A stretch of DNA of 7,828 nt from an uncultured Acidimicrobiia bacterium. Its GTDB lineage: Bacteria; Actinomycetota; Acidimicrobiia; Spongiisociales; Spongiisociaceae. The translations under genes were made by a program, and so were the position numbers. Numbering within the stretch: position 1 is the first letter of the stretch; every line of letters begins with the position of its first letter. The notes below the pieces were generated by a model that ran no database searches, was not told where the DNA came from, and saw nothing but the letters and a program-made list of their open reading frames with translations. Location: contig CALCCX010000579.1 of NCBI GenBank assembly GCA_937900165.1, positions 1 to 7,828 on the forward strand, in the 5' to 3' direction. This document shows, piece after piece, positions 5,997 to 7,828 of this stretch.

Positions 5997-7577
5997 TCAC
6001 AGAGGGATGTTCCCATGTTTCTTGGACGGTAGGGAATCCCGTTTATTGCGCAACATATCGAGAGCCTTGATGACCTTGGAACGGGTTTCGCGCGGCTCTA
6101 TGACATCGTCGACGAGTCCCAATTCGGCCGCGATGTACGGGTTGGCGAACTGAGCCTCGTACTCGGCGATCAACCCGGCCCTGGTGCTCTCCGAATCTTG
6201 GGAGGATTCGATTTCTCGGCGCTGGATAACATTCACCGCGCCTTGAGCTCCCATGACTGCGATCTCCGCGGACGGCCAGGCGTAGACGATGTCGGCCCCT
6301 ATCCCCCGTGCGTTCATGACCAGGTAGGCGCCTCCGTATGACTTGCGGGTGATTACGGTGATCCTCGGCACCGTCGCCTCACAGTACGCATAAAGAAGCT
6401 TGGCCCCATGGCGGATAATGCCGCCATGTTCCTGAGCCACGCCAGGAAGGAAACCAGGGACGTCGACCATGGAGATGATCGGGATGTTGAAGGCATCGCA
6501 GGTGCGAACGAACCGTGCAGCTTTTTCGGAAGCCGAAATATCGAGCGTTCCTGCCAGACTCGTTGGTTGATTGCCGACAATGCCTACCGAATACCCATCC
6601 ATCCTCGCGAAGCCAACGACGATGTTCGTCGCGTAGATTTCGTGTACTTGGTAGAACGCCCCGTCGTCGACCATCGACTCGATGACTTCGACCATGTCGT
6701 ACGGCTGATTCGGGGAGTCGGGGATTATCGCGTCTAGCTGATCGTCAAAACGATCTGCTGTGTCGCTTGGAGTGAAGTACGGCGGCACCTCCATGTTGTT
6801 CTGAGGCAGGAACGAGAGCAAATATCTCACTTCTTCGAGGGCCGACTTGCCACTCTCCGCCACGAAATGGGTAACACCAGATATCGTTGCATGCGCCATC
6901 GCTCCGCCGAGCTCTTCGAATGTGACATCTTCGCCCGTCACGGCCTTGATTACATCCGGGCCAGTGATGAACAAGTGACTGGCCTGATCGACTTGATACA
7001 CAAAGTCGGTGATCGCCGGCGAGTAGACCGCCCCGCCCGCACACGGACCCATGATCACTGAGATCTGGGGGATCACGCCTGATGCAGCGACATTGAGCCG
7101 GAAAATTCGACCGTACCCGTCCAGGGCTGCGACGCCCTCCTGGATTCTGGCCCCACCCGAGTCCTTGAGTCCAACGATCGGGGCCCCGACTTCGAGAGCC
7201 ATGTTCATGACTTTGATGATCTTGTCGGCGACAGCCCTTCCGAGTGAGCCGCCGAACACGGTGAAGTCCTCTGCGAAAACAAAGATCGTTCTTCCGTCGA
7301 TGGTGCCGAATCCCGTGACCACCGCATCACTGGGCGGCCGCTTGTCCTCGATGCCGAATCCGCGCGCCTGGTGACGAACGAACATGTCGATTTCTTGGAA
7401 GCTGTCCTTGTCGACGAGCAGATCGATCCGCTCTCTGGCGGTCAGCTTGCCAAGCTCATGCTGGCGGTCAACGGCGCGTTGGCTGCCTGCGTGGAGGGCC
7501 TCCTCGCGGCGCAATCGGAGTTGTTCGATGCCTTGTTCGGTACCCACCGGTTCCCCTACGAGGATGGCCTGGTTCAA
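5997..7577 (-). CDS. pccB: Acyl/propionyl-CoA carboxylase beta subunit (carboxyltransferase)
   Basis: This chain transfers the carboxyl group from biotin on the alpha chain to the acyl-CoA alpha carbon, normally propionyl-CoA to (S)-methylmalonyl-CoA, as a hexameric core. It has 526 residues, the usual PccB/AccD length, with two crotonase-like halves. Family blocks counted from the TTG are KLTARERIDLL (~44-54), FGGSLG (~108-113), DSGGARIQEGV (~139-149), GPCAGGAVYSPAITDF (~177-192), PGFLPGVAQEHGGIIRHGAK (~374-393), AWPSAEIAVMGAQGAV (~433-448), and the C-terminal KKHGNIPL. The position equivalent to Asp422 of Streptomyces coelicolor PccB, a known acyl-length determinant, is Leu419 (GGAYLVM), so acetyl-CoA may also be accepted. 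I used the longest reading, from TTG at 7577. A GTG ten codons in (7547) is preceded by AGGGGA with a 4-base spacer and may be the true start. It leads the probable operon with the alpha gene. Confidence 0.95.
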   Translation of the reverse strand: MNQAILVGEPVGTEQGIEQLRLRREEALHAGSQRAVDRQHELGKLTARERIDLLVDKDSFQEIDMFVRHQARGFGIEDKRPPSDAVVTGFGTIDGRTIFVFAEDFTVFGGSLGRAVADKIIKVMNMALEVGAPIVGLKDSGGARIQEGVAALDGYGRIFRLNVAASGVIPQISVIMGPCAGGAVYSPAITDFVYQVDQASHLFITGPDVIKAVTGEDVTFEELGGAMAHATISGVTHFVAESGKSALEEVRYLLSFLPQNNMEVPPYFTPSDTADRFDDQLDAIIPDSPNQPYDMVEVIESMVDDGAFYQVHEIYATNIVVGFARMDGYSVGIVGNQPTSLAGTLDISASEKAARFVRTCDAFNIPIISMVDVPGFLPGVAQEHGGIIRHGAKLLYAYCEATVPRITVITRKSYGGAYLVMNARGIGADIVYAWPSAEIAVMGAQGAVNVIQRREIESSQDSESTRAGLIAEYEAQFANPYIAAELGLVDDVIEPRETRSKVIKALDMLRNKRDSLPSKKHGNIPL

Positions 7578-7613
7578 TGATGTCCGTCAGCCTTAGACCA
7601 GAAGGACATGCAA
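7578..7613. promoter_or_regulatory. Very short divergent region between carboxylase and biotin ligase genes
   Basis: Only 36 bases lie between the TTG of the beta gene and the TTG of the ligase gene (66 if the beta gene starts at 7547). Both genes need promoters pointing outward, so the two must overlap each other or lie within coding sequence. I saw no clear -10 or -35 box and no palindromic operator. Confidence 0.4.
7602..7606 (+). promoter_or_regulatory. Shine-Dalgarno site that decides the biotin ligase start
   Basis: AAGGA lies 7 bases before the TTG at 7614 but only 1 base before the in-frame ATG at 7608. Spacing therefore favours TTG despite its being a weaker codon. Confidence 0.55.
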
Positions 7614-7828
7614 TTGGATACACCCTACGCGCTTGTGGTTCTCGACCAAACGTCCTCGACCCAGGATGAGGCTCGCCGACGCTTCGATGGCGGCCCGCTC
7701 GTGGTCGTGACCGGTCGCCAGACCAGCGGAAGGGGGCGGTCGGGGTCACGTTGGGAATCGGCTCCGCGGGCGGCTGCTGTTTCGCTGGCGGTGACACCGA
7801 GTTGGCCGACGGAGACCTGGACGCGTCT
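7614..7828 (+). CDS. birA: Biotin-protein ligase (BirA-type), N-terminal part, runs off the window
   Basis: This enzyme activates biotin with ATP to biotinyl-AMP and attaches it to the lysine of biotin carrier domains, here presumably Lys545 of the adjacent carboxylase alpha chain. An open frame of 71 codons without a stop reaches the right edge. It shows the biotin-binding start LDQTSSTQDEARRR (residues ~10-23) and the adenylate-binding loop TSGRGRSGSRW (~37-47), followed by PRAAAVSLAV (~51-60), which matches the strand after the loop in BirA. The ligase domain begins within ten residues of the start, so there is no N-terminal winged-helix DNA-binding domain of the E. coli BirA kind. It should be a monofunctional ligase, not a repressor. 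The TTG start is chosen by ribosome-site spacing; the ATG at 7608 would add two residues. Its position, divergent from the carboxylase operon, fits its job. The C-terminal two thirds are outside the window. Confidence 0.85.
   Translation, partial: MDTPYALVVLDQTSSTQDEARRRFDGGPLVVVTGRQTSGRGRSGSRWESAPRAAAVSLAVTPSWPTETWTR

Noticed and set aside
7468..7797. Minus-strand open frame of 109 codons at the right end
   Set aside because: It is antisense to the biotin ligase start and out of frame with the beta gene start, both supported by conserved motifs.
1..7828. A novel defence, mobile or CRISPR-like system
   Set aside because: No direct repeat array, transposase, integrase, attachment site or unrecognised gene cluster was seen. 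Apart from the artefact, the window is filled by six recognisable cell-wall and propionyl-CoA metabolism genes.

Overview
The window is ordinary chromosomal DNA from a GC-rich bacterium, joined at its left end to a sequencing artefact. The gene set suggests an actinobacterium, possibly Acidimicrobiia-like. The clues are an acyl-CoA carboxylase split into a ~580-residue biotin carboxylase/biotin carrier alpha chain and a ~526-residue beta chain, a mycobacterial LpdA-type flavoprotein, a methylmalonyl-CoA mutase large subunit without its B12 domain, and frequent GTG/TTG starts. This placement is inferred from remembered family features, not from a search.

Layout. Positions 1-95 are T-rich noise and 96-153 match the Illumina P5/TruSeq universal adapter, so genomic sequence begins at about 154. 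Positions 154-1052 (minus) hold the N-terminal part of a class A penicillin-binding protein, cut off by the adapter. Diverging from it on the plus strand are a methylmalonyl-CoA mutase large subunit (1171-2742) and an LpdA-like flavoprotein of the pyridine nucleotide-disulfide reductase fold (2822-4186). These converge, with a 31-base gap, on a minus-strand pair transcribed from right to left: the acyl/propionyl-CoA carboxylase beta subunit (7577-5997), then the alpha subunit with its biotin carrier domain (5957-4218). At the right edge, diverging from the beta gene, is the start of a biotin-protein ligase gene (7614 to beyond 7828).

How the genes work together. The carboxylase alpha and beta chains would carboxylate propionyl-CoA (possibly acetyl-CoA as well) to (S)-methylmalonyl-CoA. 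The ligase would attach biotin to the alpha chain. The mutase would convert (R)-methylmalonyl-CoA to succinyl-CoA, feeding the TCA cycle. The epimerase, the B12-binding mutase subunit and the MeaB-type chaperone needed to complete this route are not in the window. The flavoprotein has lost one of the two disulfide cysteines, so it is more likely a quinone or other NAD(P)H oxidoreductase than a true lipoamide dehydrogenase.

I found no tRNA, rRNA, CRISPR array, insertion sequence or phage feature, and no convincing undescribed system. The points most worth a second look are the adapter chimera, the cysteine loss in the flavoprotein, the leucine at the substrate-specificity position of the beta subunit, and the very tight biotin ligase/carboxylase divergent junction.
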